Of a stretch of DNA of 64,000 bases, positions 44,288-55,800 are shown piece by piece; position 1 is the stretch's first letter, and each line of letters opens with the position of its first letter. The translations under genes and the position numbers were made by a program. Source of the DNA: Rana temporaria (Eukaryota > Chordata > Amphibia > Anura > Ranidae); NCBI RefSeq assembly GCF_905171775.1, contig NC_053489.1:589859832-589923831 (forward strand). Reading direction: 5' to 3'. The notes beneath the pieces are model-generated. The model ran no database searches and had not been told where the DNA came from. It saw only the letters and a program-made list of their open reading frames with translations.

Positions 44288-44671
44288 TAGAAATAGGGAA
44301 GTAGCACTGCTCTGGTTTAATAAACAACAAGGATGTAACTATAGCTGTCACAGACCATGGAAATGCTATGGAACATATTACAAAAACAGGTCTAGTGATT
44401 TCATAATAATTTATGCAGGCAGAAGTAGGATTTGCTACTGAGTAGGGCTCACATGTGCTGTATTAATAATTCATACTGCAGTGTCAGAACTTCATTAAAG
44501 CAATACGTATATTGCAGGATTACTCTTGTAGAATACATAGGTCTCAGTAGTTGGGTTGTCCATGAAAGAATTCTCCAGTCAAGAGAGATAAAACCCAACG
44601 TTAATATCAAAGACAATGTACACTATGACAATGCACCACACCACCCCACTACAACCGTTGCCACTTATACA
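44288..44671. other. Intergenic, nothing recognised
   Basis: No gene or element ends recognised. Confidence 0.4.
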
Positions 44672-45395
44672 GGGGCAGATCCACAAAGCGAGTACGCCGG
44701 CGTATCTACTGATACGCCGGTGTACTTTCAAATTTCCTGCGTCGTATCGTTGTTTTGAATCCTCAAAACAAGATACGACGGCATCTGGGTTAGATCCGAC
44801 AGGCGTACGTCTTCGTACGCCTTCGGATCTTAGATGAAATTCTTCGGCGTCCGCTGGGTGGCGTTCCCGTCGTATTCCGCGTCGAGTATGCAAATTAGCT
44901 ATTTCCGATGATCCACGAACGTAAGAGCGGCCGTCGCATTCTTTTACGTCGTTTCCGTTCGGCTTTTTTTCGGCGTATAGTTAAAGCTGCTATTTGGTGG
45001 TGTACGCAATGTTAAGTATGGCCGTCGTTCCCGCGTCGAATTTGAAAATATTTTTTTTTTGTTTGCGTAAGTCATCCGTGAATGGGGCTGGACGTAATTT
45101 ACGTCCACGTCAAACCAATGACGTCCTTGCGATGTCATTTAGCGCAATGCACGGCGGTCAATTTAGGGACGGCGCATGCGCAGTTTGTTCGGCGCGGGGA
45201 CGCGCTTCATTTAAATGAAACACGCCCCCTACTCGCCGATTTGAATTATGCGCCGTTACGCCGCGAGAGATACACTACGCCGCCGTAACTTACGGCGCAA
45301 ATTCTTTGTGGATTCAAAGATTAAAAAAGTAAGTTACAGCGGCGTAGCGTATTTCACATACGCTGCGCCCATGCAATTGTACGAGGATCTGCCCC
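44672..45395. mobile_element. Inverted-repeat element, family B
   Basis: The ends GGGGCAGATCCAC and GAGGATCTGCCCC enclose the family's ACGCCG-rich interior and the GTACGCCGGCGTATC-type palindromes. The flanks do not give a clean 3-bp duplication. Confidence 0.8.
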
Positions 45396-45729
45396 TGGAT
45401 ATTTTAGAAGTTGATTCAAAATGTAGTCTGCTGTATGACAATATGTTTCCTGTGTGCCATTAAAAAACTTTTTTTGTATTCACTTCTCTGTCCTCACTGT
45501 GATTCTTTATGTAACATAAAACACAAACATAGCAGGGAAAACATGTTGGGGTACCTGGAGCATAAAGAGGGAATATTTAAAAAGCAGTGGATGTGACATG
45601 CATAAAATATTCACAGCAGGTAAATCTTCTTGGTGTATCTATTTTGCATTACAGAAATTGATTCAAATTCAGTGAATGTTTGGTGAATGTCAGATTCACT
45701 GCTTTATAAATGTATAATAAATCACCCCT
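45396..45729. other. Intergenic, nothing recognised
   Basis: AT-rich spacer before the Tc1-like fragment. Confidence 0.4.
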
Positions 45730-46213
45730 TTAAAATAATCACATTTTGTTGCTTTGCAGCTTGAAATGAAGACAGACACAGTTTTGTTTTATCCAGCTGT
45801 ATTTAGTAGTGCAACTTATAACATCCAAGTGAAACATATAAACACCAACAAGTCATAGAAAGAAAAAAAAAAGTTGGAAAAAGTATCACCCCCTTATGTC
45901 AGTATTTTGGACCACATTTTGCTTAAATTACAGCATTTAGACTGTTGGGATATGTCTCTACTAACTTTGCATATCTAGACTTTGCAATATTTGCCCACTC
46001 TTCTTTGCAGAACTGCTCAAGTTCAATTAAATTTGATGGTGACCTTTTGTGGACTGCAGTCTTCAAGTCATTCCGCAGATTTTCAATGGGGTTTAAGTCT
46101 GGGCTCTGCCTAGGCCATGCAAGGACATTCACCTCTTTCTCCTTCGACCACTGTGTGGTCATTTTTGCTGTGTACTTTGGATCATTGTCATATTGGAAGG
46201 CAAATCTTCTTGG
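45730..46213 (-). pseudogene. Tc1-like transposase 3' fragment
   Basis: The minus strand encodes the transposase C-terminal part: a degenerate QYDNDPKYTAK, then WPRQSPDLNPIENL carrying the second catalytic Asp region and the final acidic residue context, then a CKEEWANI segment. The terminal ATTTTGTTGCTTTGCAGC region lies at 45748. The 5' portion is missing, cut off by the minisatellite that begins at about 46214. Confidence 0.85.
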
Positions 46214-47345
46214 AGGCAGTGTGTAGTGGGGGCACTTAGTGTGTAGTGGAGGCAGCGTGTACTGGAGGAAGTCAGTGTGTAGTGGGGGCACTCAGTGTGT
46301 AGTGAAGGCTGCGTGTAGTGGAGGCAGTGTGTAGTAGAGGCAGTCAGTGTGTAGTGGAAGCAGTGTGTAGTAGAGGCAGTCAGTGTGTAGTGGGGCCAGT
46401 CAGTGTGTAGTGGAGGCAGTGTGTAGTGGGGGCACTCAGTGTATAGTGGAGGCAGTGTGTAGCGGAGGCAGTCAATGTGTAGTGGGGGAACTCAGTGTGT
46501 AGTGGAGGCAGTCAGTGGGTAGTGGGAGCAGTTAGTGTGTAGTGGGGGCACTCACTGTGTAGTGGAGGCAGTCAGTGGGTAGTGGGAGCAGTTAGTGTGT
46601 AGTGGGAGCACTCAGTGTGTAGTGGAGGCAGTCAGTGGGTAGTGGGGGCACTTAGTGTGTAGTGGAGGCAGCGTGTACTGGAGGAAGTCAGTGTGTAGTG
46701 GGGGCACTCAGTGTGTAGTGAAGGCTGCGTGTAGTGGAGGCAGTGTGTAGTAGAGGCAGTCAGTGTGTAGCGGAAGCAGTGTGTAGTAGAGGCAGTCAGT
46801 GTGTAGTGGGGCCAGTCAGTGTGTAGTGGAGGCAGTGTGTAGTGGGGGCACTCAGTGTGTAGTGGAGGCAGTGTGTAGCGGAGGCAGTCAATGTGTAGTG
46901 GGGGAACTCAGTGTGTAGTGGAGGCAGTCAGTGGGTAGTGGGAGCAGTTAGTGTGTAGTGGGGGCACTCACTGTGTAGTGGAGGCAGTCAGTGGGTAGTG
47001 GGAGCAGTTAGTGTGTAGTGGGAGCACTCAGTGTGTAGTGGAGGCAGTCAGTGGGTAGTGGGAGCAGTTAGTGTGTAGTGGGGCACTCAGTGTGTAGTGG
47101 AGGCAGTCAGTGGGTAGTGGGAGCAGTTAGTGTGTAGTGGGGGCACTCACTGTGTAGTGGAGGCAGTCAGTGGGTAGTGGGAGCAGTTAGTGTGTAGTGG
47201 GAGCACTCAGTGTGTAGTGGAGGCAGTCAGTGGGTAGTGGGAGCAGTTAGTGTGTAGTGGGGGCACTCAGTGTGTAGTGGAGGCAGTCAGTGGGTAGTGG
47301 GAGCAGTTAGTGTGTAGTGGGGCACTCAGTGTGTAGTGGAGGCAT
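46214..47345. repeat. Minisatellite with 416-bp higher-order duplication
   Basis: Units of about 16-20 bp based on AGTGGAGGCAGTCAGTGTGT and AGTGGGGGCACTCAGTGTGT alternate. The distinctive GTGTACTGGAGGAAGTCAG variant occurs at 46257 and again at 46673, and the variants after it keep the same order for several hundred bases, showing a 416-bp higher-order repeat. Confidence 0.9.
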
Positions 47346-48339
47346 TATAAAGTGGCAACCCTGGAAGCAGATCCCAGCTGTTTGTGTGTAGGTTAGGGAG
47401 CTGAAGCAATAATGATGGGGGGGAATTCCTGTAAGGAAAACTTTTCAGCACTCACTCACTAACCTCATGGCTTAAGTGTCAACAAAAATCTGCATGCTTA
47501 CACATTAAGTGTACATTCCCCCTCCTCCCAGTACAAATTCGCCCCCTGCTAAAATCCCCTATCCTAGCACACATCTCTGCTCCCTATCAGCGTAAATAAC
47601 CTCCCCCCCCTGAAAAAAATCACCCTTCCTAGCACAAATCTTTTACCCCTCAAACTTCTCCTCCCAGTACATACCCTCCCCCCACACTTCAAATCCCCCC
47701 TCCCAGCACAAATTCCCCCAATCTCCCCATCTAGCAAACATCCTCCCAGATTCCCTTCCTAGTACAAATACCTCCCAATCATCCCTGCTAGCAAACCCCC
47801 CCCCCCCAAATGTATTCCCTTCCCCCCCTCTATCTTTACCTTAAAATGCACCCTTTGTGAATGTTGAATACAGTTGGATGCACCCATAGTTCCTTTTTTG
47901 CAATATTTCCATTTGTCCAATGAAAACGAAGTGAAATAATGATCTGGTATTTTTAAATATGGAACTGAAACAAGTTGGGTTAAGACATCACACAATTGAA
48001 AAGTGTATTTCCCCTTTTGCAGCCAAATTGATGTACCAAATGTATATTTGATACATTTGTGCCCATTCACATAGTATAACTTTAAAAAGTATTAAAAAAT
48101 TGCTGCTTACATTTTTCTTGCTCTTTTTTGAAAAATCAAAAAAAGAACGTTTTCTCTGTCTGCACTGTGCTGCAAGATGTCATCATCAGTTGTGAACTAG
48201 ACTGGAACGGGAAACCCACATTCCGTGCGAGTTTCCTGAACCATGTTCAAAATGCACTGCACTTGTGATCTGCGGTAAGTGTCATTGTTAACCTAACGAC
48301 ACCCCAAATGTAGGTTACACACACAGTCCGTTTACCTGC
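47346..48339. other. Intergenic with a C-rich degenerate repeat
   Basis: Positions about 47515-47830 carry repeated AGCACAAAT/AGTACAAAT plus C-run phrases. Otherwise nothing was recognised. Confidence 0.45.
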
Positions 48340-49987
48340 ACCAGATCTCACATTTTGAATGACAATTACTCAGTCATGCAACACTGTACCCATATGACAT
48401 TTTTATCTTTTTTTTCACACAAATAGAGCTTTCTTTTGGTGGTATTTAATCACCGCTGTTTTTTTTTTTTTGCGCTATAAAAGATAAAAAGAAAAAAAAT
48501 TCTGTAAAAACATGCATTTTTCTTTGTTTTTGTTATAAAATTTAGCAAATTCATAATTTTTCTTCATAATTTTTGACCAAAATTTATACCGCTAAATATC
48601 TTTGGTAAAAATAACCCAAATTGGTGTATATTATTTGGTCTTTGTGAAAGTTATAGAGTCCACAAGCTATGGTACTGACGGCCTATCTCATTCCACGGAA
48701 TTTAGTAAGAGGCATTGTGAGTTTTTTGAAGTTGTAATTTTTTCCCACAATTCTTTGCAAAATCAAGATTTTTTTTTCTCACACACAGCATATGCATACC
48801 ACAAATTAAACCCCAAAACACATTCTGCTTCTCCTCCCGAGTATGGCAATACCACATGTGTGAGACTTTTGCACAGCGTGGCCACATACAGAGGCCCAAC
48901 ACTGAGGGAGCACCTTCAGGCGTTCTAGGAGCATACATTACACATCTAATTTCCTGACTACCTCTTGCAATCTTGAAGGCACCAGGACAATTGAAACGCC
49001 CCAAAAATTACCCCATTTTGAAAAGAAAACACCCCAACGTATATTCTATGAGGCATAATGAGTCTTTTGAACATATCACTTTTTTCTACAAGTTTTTGGT
49101 AGATGTGGAAAGAAAATATTGTACATTTATACAATATTTCTAACACATAGCGTGTACATACCAAAAATGACACCCCAAAATTGATTCTCCTACTCCTCCT
49201 GAGTATGGTGATACCACATGTGGGAGACTTTTCCACAGCCTGGCCACATACAGAAGCCCAACATGCAGGGAGCACCATCAGGTGTTCTAGGGGCATACAT
49301 TTCTCAAATCTAATTTGACTACCAATTACACATTTGTGAGGCATTGTAGTGGTATGGATGAGAACTGATGTGGCATGGATGAGCATGAATGGGGATGGAT
49401 GAGCCGTGGATCGGGATTGCTGAGCATGGTTGAGCCATAAATGTGGATGGCTGAGTATGGATGGGATGGCTGAGCACGGTTGGGTATTGCCGAGTATGGA
49501 TGGGTATGGCTGGGTATCGCCAAGTATGGCTGGGTATCACAGAGTATGGCTGACTACGGCTGGGTATCGCTGAGTATGGCTGGGTATCGCCGAGTATGGC
49601 TGAGTATGGCTGAGTATGGCTGGGTATCGCCGAGTATGGCTGAGTATGGCTGGGTATCGCTGAATATGGCTGAGTATGGCTGGGTATCACTGAGTATGGC
49701 TGAGTACGGCTGGGTATCGCCGAGTATAGCTGGGTATCACCGAGTATGGCTAAGTATGGCTGGGTATCGCTGAGTATGGCTGGGTACTGCTGAGTATGGC
49801 TGGGGGTGGACGGGTTGCCTGAGCATGGATGGATGGATGAGTATTGCTGAGTATGGATAGCTGAGCATGGATGGATGAGTATTGCTGAGTGTAGATGGCT
49901 GAGCATGGATGGATGGATGAGTATGACAGAGGGATGGCTGAGCATGGATGATTGGATGAGTATGACAGAGAGTCGTTAAGTGGTTAA
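48340..49987. mobile_element. Probable family D-related element containing a minisatellite
   Basis: The right end GTCGTTAAGTGGTTAA matches the family D terminus. The interior has CATTTTGAATGACAATTACT and AGCTTTCTTTTGGTGGTATTT phrases seen in other such elements, and two partly similar halves (ATACCACATGTGTGAGACTT near 48851, ATACCACATGTGGGAGACTT near 49211). The left end is uncertain. Confidence 0.55.
49440..49965. repeat. Minisatellite of GAGTATGGCTG type
   Basis: Tandem 10- and 20-bp units of GAGTATGGCTGGGTATCGCC, changing to GAGCATGGATGGATGAGTAT after about 49800. Reading frames crossing it are repeat artefacts. Confidence 0.9.
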
Positions 49988-50904
49988 CAAACCTTGTTGC
50001 AGATTTAGTTTGAGCATGTCCTGTGCGGAGTGATCCGGAATGGGTGGGTTTGGTTCAGTATAATCACCTGATGCACTCTCAGTGTTCTATTAAGAAAAGT
50101 TGCAGTGTCAGCATCCCTTTGGTAGGAATTAACCCTATTGGTATCTCTAGAGTAGTGAGTCACCAAAAGTAAAATTGTTGTTGCAGAAGATGCCTAAAAC
50201 CTGGCTTTTGGAGAAGTCCTGTACACCAACAATGTACAGAAGGCCTCTGAGCTTCCATTTTGCATTCAATTTTATTGAAAATTCCAGCACTGCAGATTGA
50301 AAAGGAAAGGTAATTTTAACATGATATTACAACATGGCTTGTGTAGCAATTGTAGGTGCTATATTATTATTATTATTTTAATTTGCTGTATTTATTTTCT
50401 GCAGACGTGGAGTTACACTTTAAACAAGAAGAAAATTATGAGCACAGCCTGATTTTATGTTTTTATACTCTTTTACTTTTAAGATATGTTAATAGTTCAT
50501 GAATGCAATGTGTACTGTATGTAGCAGTGTGGGAAATTCCAGACCATTAGTACACATTACCAGTTCTCTGAATGAATAAGCTGAATAAGAATTTCTTATG
50601 TAAAGAGAGGATGAATTCTTTTTTTTTCAATGGAGACCTACATTAGTCTCATTTATTGCGACATCTTATGTAAGCATAAAATTGTTAAAAAAGATGGATG
50701 TGTGTATAGTAAATATTGTATTTTCTCTGCAAGTAAGGGGGTTTCCCAGGACAGAAGTGCTTCTAAACAAGCTGTACGGGACTTTCCTGGAACCTCCTAT
50801 TGCATTGGGACTGACAAATACCATTTGTGATTTTTTTTCTTGCAGCCCCACCTGCGGGTGAACTCTGGCATTTCATCCTAATGAAAAATACAGATAAACA
50901 CTAT
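49988..50904. other. Intergenic between the TLR genes, nothing recognised
   Basis: No ORF with a recognisable product and no element ends. Confidence 0.45.
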
Positions 50905-51687
50905 GGCCCGGATTCACAGAGAGTTGGGCGCACATTACGCCGCCGTAACGCAAACGCCGTACGCCACGCCGACGCAGCGTAGAGAGGCAAGCATGGAATT
51001 CAGGAAGCCAGTGCTCCCAACGCTGCGTCGGCGTGGCATAGGTTTCAAAGGCGCAGGCCGGTGTAGGTGGAAGTGGGCTTGACCCATGCAAACCCATGCA
51101 AATGAGGTGTGACCCCATGCAAATGATGGTCCGAGCGCCAGACAAGTATGTTTACCGAACTGCGCATGCGCCGTGATGTGGACGCATCCCCCTGCGCATG
51201 CTCACAACCACGTCGGAACAACTGCCTAAGATACGCCGGAGCAATGCGTACGCCATGAACGTAACCTACGCCCAGCCAGACACACGTCCAACGCAAAATA
51301 CGCCGGCTTGGCTGGCTTGTGTTCCCTGGTGCAGACCTTTGCATGTCTGCTGTTGGGTTACACCTCCTTTATGGGGCTTAACTTTCCGCCGGACGTACAA
51401 CTTACGTGCCCCTTTCGTAGCCTGCGTCGGGCGCATGCAGGTTCGTGAATCGCCGTATTTCCCTCATTTACATATTTGAATGACTAATCAATGGGAGCGG
51501 CACCATGCTCTCAGCCTAAATGTGCGCCCACTCTACGCCGGCGTAAGCAAGATACGTCCGCGGGTGTAGCCTGGTTTTAGGCGCATCTCTGTTTGTGGGT
51601 CTTGCACACAGATACGACGGCGCACATGTGCACTTACGTTGGCGTAACTTGTTATACGTCGGCGTAAGTGCTTTGTGAATCCGGGCC
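50905..51687. mobile_element. Inverted-repeat element, family B, 3-bp target duplication
   Basis: GGCCCGGATTCAC and GTGAATCCGGGCC are perfect 13-bp inverted ends, flanked by TAT (50902-50904 and 51688-51690). The right junction abuts a Tc1-like end. Confidence 0.9.
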
Positions 51688-52195
51688 TATATGACCAAAA
51701 GTATTGGGACACCTGCCTTTGCACACACATGAACTTTAATGACATCCCAGTCTTCAATATTGAGTTGGCCCACCCTTTGCAGCTATAACAGCTTCAACTC
51801 TGTGTGTCTATGGGAATGCTTGACCATTCTTCCAGAAGCGCATTTCTAAAGGTCAAGAAATGCCTGGTTTGCAGCCTCCGCTCTAATTCCTCCCAAAGGT
51901 GTTCTATTGGGTGGAGGTCAGCACTCTGTGCAGGCTAGTCAATTTCCTCCACCCCAAACTCGCTCTTCCATGTTTTTATGGCCCTTGCTTTGTGCACTGG
52001 TCCAAATCATTTGGTGGAGGGGAGATTGTGGTGTGGGGTTGTTTTTCAGGGGTTGGGCTTGGCATCTTAGTTCCAGTGAAGGGAACTTGTGAGACATCAG
52101 CATACCAAGCCATTTCGGACAATTTCATGCTCCCAACTTTGAGGGAACAGTTTGGGGATGGCCCCTTCCTCTTCCAACATGACTATGGTGATGTC
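51688..52195. pseudogene. Rearranged Tc1-like transposon remnant
   Basis: TATGACCAAAAGTATTGGGA begins a Tc1-like terminus. Positions 51740-51990 read transposase C-terminal sequence on the minus strand. From about 52000 the + strand reads middle transposase sequence (IVVWGCFSGVGLGILVPVKG then LPTLREQFGDGPFLFQHD). The two halves therefore face opposite ways, with an inversion junction near 51993. Confidence 0.75.
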
Positions 52196-52395
52196 ACTCG
52201 CCTGCCGCTGCTGTCCACAAATGCGTTCCGTCCACACACAGAGCCGGCGTTCGGTTTCAGCAAGAGAAATGTTAGGACACAGCCCACCAGCCAGCCTACC
52301 AGCGTGTATAGAGACTCACCGTTGCAGGATGTTTCTGATGTGCCTGTTTTTATTAATTTAAATGTGAGTGGTTTTATATTTTGTCTACACTGAGA

Positions 52396-52700
52396 AGGTG
52401 CCTTCTTGGGGCCCCCCATGCAATTTGCTCTCCACCTGCTCTGAGACATACAATAGGTATCAGCTAGACTTAAAATCAGTTTACTGTATCAGATCAGGCA
52501 GTGATTGCGTTTGGTTGGCAGAGGTTACAGCATATCATTACCACTTACAGACTGGTTGCTAGAGGTTACACATTACGGCTCATTGATTAGTTGCTAGAGG
52601 TTACACCACATGATTTCTTCTTGTTGATTGGTTGCTAGAGATTACTGTACAGTAATAATGCTCACTGATTGGTTGCTAGAGATTGCGAGAGATTACAGCA
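52396..52700. repeat. Minisatellite-bearing repeat, second copy
   Basis: GGGGCCCCC, then CTCCACCTGCTCTGAGACAT, then ATCAGTTTACTG and tandem GGTTGCTAGAGGTTAC units follow the same order as 20790-21410, with fewer tandem units. It is the same dispersed family. Confidence 0.85.
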
Positions 52701-53353
52701 CATCATCTCTTCAATGCAGAGGGGCATGATATACGAATGAATGAAGCCTTTATTTACATATGAATGCCACCGCTATTTACATATGAATGCTCCCGTTATT
52801 TACATATGAATGGATGTTATGTACATGTAAACACAGGGTCTGTATGGGTAGTGTGAATGAGCCCTTAGACTACTGTATCTTTTTTCATGAGAAATATGCA
52901 ATATGACTGCTATTTAATCTCATTGCTCTTCAGAATTATTTTTTTATGATCACCACATAATTTTATACAGCTACGCCTGTTAACCATTTATCACCATTAT
53001 GCTTTTAGTGCTCTGAGGCTTCCAAACCTCAGTTTATAAGACTGCCATAAAATTCAGAAATGTGTATGTTTAATTATTATTTTCTTTTTTTCTCAATACA
53101 TTTTTTATTGTAAATAATAAAAAAAAAGCATTTGTACAATCATAATAACATTTAGACATGTACTTGAGCATAGTAACTTCAAAATAAGTATAACAAGTTG
53201 CAATATTAGAGCTTTCCGTCACACAAACCTTAGTTGAGGTCTTGATTTTTCAAGTATGTTTAATTCTTCATTATCTTTACAAAATATAATTTAGTCTTTT
53301 TAAAACAGGCAATTATATGGCCAAACAGTCTTGTTCATTGTTATAACTCTTCT
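52701..53353 (-). other. 3' flank of the - strand TLR gene
   Basis: Near 52730-52810, three diverged TTTACATATGAATG units occur. On the minus strand an AATAAA (53109-53104), about 245 bases after the stop codon, is the nearest plausible polyadenylation signal. Confidence 0.45.
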
Positions 53354-55744
53354 TTACAGGTTATGTCCATCAGACTCTCTATGGTTGTGAAGTTCCGTCT
53401 CCTCTTCAAATAACTCCCCCTCTGGAACAGGAAGGTCTATTTGAATAGCTCCCCTGAGGTTAGCCCAAAAAAGGCCTTGTTTGGCTTTCTCCATTGGCCA
53501 TTCCATGTAAGTCCTTTCCTTCATGAGTGCTTTTAATCTACTGTATTTGTCAGGAATAAGATATTGGGGTATTGGTTCTAGTAAAATGAGTATTAGGTTG
53601 TCTGAATTCTTGCCAAATAATGAATGCTGTGCAAAGTATAATTCATAATGACACCATTCACTTTGAAGAAAATTTGGAGAAAGGACAAAGATAGACTTGA
53701 AGCTTTTTTCTATGCAGCAGATGATATTTTCAACAATGGCTTTGCCTGGGATGAAGTCTCTTTCATGGAGACAAATTCTTATTGAGCTATCATCTTTTTC
53801 AAGGTTGGGCATCAAAAAGTTTCTTACCCAGTCACTGTCTTTTTGGCTATATGAGACAAAGGCATGGAAATGTTTGCTTTTATGGATCTCTGCTACATTA
53901 ACCTGCCGTACCCTATATTTTCCTCTCAGCCACTGAAAAATCATTCTCAAATACCAAGGTACATCAAAATATTTACACGTAAAAACTATGGAAAATACCA
54001 CAATCAATACTGAACCCACAACAATGCCTATTAAAAGGTATACATTACATGATACCTCAGAAAGATGGAAGTCATTAAGAATGATTCCTCTAAATTCTTC
54101 AGGAAGTTCACAATTATAGGATGATGGCCACCCCAACATTTCTCCTTTAAATGCCTGGATAGCGCTAACAAATGCTCGCATTTCACAATTACAAACAAAT
54201 TTATTGTTTATAGCACTCACTGTCTTTACATTTCGACAGCTCTGGAAGAAATCACCCGATGGAGAGAATATGACATTGTTATCTATGTTTAGGACCCTCA
54301 AATTCTTGCTTATGTGTCTACAATCTGGTATATTGCTTAGCTGGTTTAATGCAAGATATATTTCTTTTAATGCTCTTAACAATTTAATGTCTTTAGAAAT
54401 ACTTTTTATCTGGTTTCGGGAAAGATCCAGTATTTCAACATTATTTGGCAGACATTTGAAAACTGAATCTGTTAGCTTGTTTCTGGACAGATTTAGGAAG
54501 ACCAGACTTTCTGACCATTCACAGCGTACATTGTGATCATAATAAAGAGAATTAAAGCTCACATCTAGATGGAGCAGAGAATCCATAGTTGAAGTCATTG
54601 AGCTTAAGCTCAGAAGCCTCTCTAGTCGGTTATTGTGTAAGTTTAGATACTGCAAAACTAGAAGAGATCTACATTGTTGAAAAATACCATCGGTAATTCC
54701 GTTATTTGCAAAGTTTAGAAACTGGAAAATGCTTGGTAATTTTGGACAAACGAAGTATGTAAGATCTGCATTGGATAGAGTCAAATTGCCGACAAACATT
54801 TCTGAAAAAATGGGCAACGGATGTTCATAAAATTCAAACACTAGAGACATAACATTTTCAATATGTAAAGATTCTATTGAACCTTTCGAGACATCAATGG
54901 GTTCATACTCAAAATCTCCTATGACTGTGTACCCATAAATGAAGAGACGTTTAACTGAGGACTTCCAGAAACCTTCCAGAAACCTACTCATGGCACTCCA
55001 TGGCATTGTAAAATTGCTAAGAATTAGAGTTGATATGTTTGAGTTTTTGGTAATAAAAGCCATCTGCCCCACAGGGCACGGTATACATTGAATTTGAGAG
55101 ATTTCCAGAGTTATTGTTGATTTAAAGGCATCATACAGCAAGAAAATGGAGATGTGGATAATTTTGGGTAAAATAATATGTATCTTCTCAGTATTCAGTA
55201 GCCTTAGACTACCAGGTTCATATTCTTGCAATTCTTCAAGTGCCAGAAACACACTTTTCAATTCATGGAGTGCAATATTTGCAAAATCATTTCTTTCAAT
55301 CCTTTTACTGCTCAATCCAAGGTGTTCCAACTTTGTCAAGTATCCAAATTCCTTGCAAAGATCCATTGTTTCAAAATTATTGTAGGGCATATTTAGTTGT
55401 TTTATGTCTTTAATAAATTGTAATGAGCTACAGTTTATAATGTGTAGTCTGTTGTGTGAAATGTCTAGATGTTCTAGAATGGTATTAAACTTGAACACTG
55501 AAAAGTCTATCTCTTCTAGAAGGTTATGAGACAGGTCCACTCTCTGTAAATTGGTGTATAATTTGAAATCACTTTCTTGAAGGTTGCGAATATTGCACTG
55601 ACGTAAATCCAGCTGCGTGACCAAAGATGGATTGATGTGTAGTTGGGATCCAGTACATACGTTACCAAAGCTGCTTGGCAGAAACAGGAATGTCAGAAGC
55701 AAAGATAGACAGAACACTTTTGATATTATTGCGCTCTTTTTCAT
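53354..55744 (-). CDS. tlr1-like: Toll-like receptor, TLR1/6/10 clade, second gene
   Basis: A single intact exon encodes 796 residues from ATG at 55744 (A at -3). Signal peptide about 1-27 (Lys-Lys then a Leu/Phe-rich core), LRR ectodomain to about 513, LRRCT cap (FVCNCE and later cysteines) about 514-566, membrane helix about 568-590, TIR domain about 625-770. Box 1 is FHAFVSYS (626-633), box 2/BB loop HERDFIPGKAIVENI with its proline, box 3 FW near 759. An acidic 25-residue tail follows. The TIR and the juxtamembrane YFDVPWYLRMIFQW block are strikingly like the + strand gene, so the two are paralogues; the ectodomains are much more diverged, which fits different ligand or partner use. Expected role: surface receptor pairing with a TLR2-like chain and signalling through MyD88. 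Exact orthology is unresolved. Confidence 0.95.
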   Translation of the reverse strand: MKKSAIISKVFCLSLLLTFLFLPSSFGNVCTGSQLHINPSLVTQLDLRQCNIRNLQESDFKLYTNLQRVDLSHNLLEEIDFSVFKFNTILEHLDISHNRLHIINCSSLQFIKDIKQLNMPYNNFETMDLCKEFGYLTKLEHLGLSSKRIERNDFANIALHELKSVFLALEELQEYEPGSLRLLNTEKIHIILPKIIHISIFLLYDAFKSTITLEISQIQCIPCPVGQMAFITKNSNISTLILSNFTMPWSAMSRFLEGFWKSSVKRLFIYGYTVIGDFEYEPIDVSKGSIESLHIENVMSLVFEFYEHPLPIFSEMFVGNLTLSNADLTYFVCPKLPSIFQFLNFANNGITDGIFQQCRSLLVLQYLNLHNNRLERLLSLSSMTSTMDSLLHLDVSFNSLYYDHNVRCEWSESLVFLNLSRNKLTDSVFKCLPNNVEILDLSRNQIKSISKDIKLLRALKEIYLALNQLSNIPDCRHISKNLRVLNIDNNVIFSPSGDFFQSCRNVKTVSAINNKFVCNCEMRAFVSAIQAFKGEMLGWPSSYNCELPEEFRGIILNDFHLSEVSCNVYLLIGIVVGSVLIVVFSIVFTCKYFDVPWYLRMIFQWLRGKYRVRQVNVAEIHKSKHFHAFVSYSQKDSDWVRNFLMPNLEKDDSSIRICLHERDFIPGKAIVENIICCIEKSFKSIFVLSPNFLQSEWCHYELYFAQHSLFGKNSDNLILILLEPIPQYLIPDKYSRLKALMKERTYMEWPMEKAKQGLFWANLRGAIQIDLPVPEGELFEEETELHNHRESDGHNL

Positions 55745-55778
55745 TATGTTGGTTGTTCCTTGTTCTTGAACCTGTGAA

Positions 55779-55800
55779 CCTGTGAAGAATTAATCCATCA
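55779..55800 (-). promoter_or_regulatory. Possible splice acceptor upstream of the - strand TLR
   Basis: The minus strand reads TTAATTCTTCACAG before exon sequence starting near 55779, 35 bases before the ATG. A second AG lies 8 bases further on. It would join a non-coding 5' exon not identified here. Confidence 0.35.

Noticed and set aside
49319..49945. 208-codon minus-strand frame rich in Ser, Tyr, Pro and Gln
   Set aside because: Tandem 10/20-bp repeat translated; no start context or conserved motif.
50531..50540. GGGAAATTCC, a perfect NF-kB-type site between the TLR genes
   Set aside because: A degenerate 10-base consensus is expected several times in 64 kb by chance, and the site is downstream of both genes.
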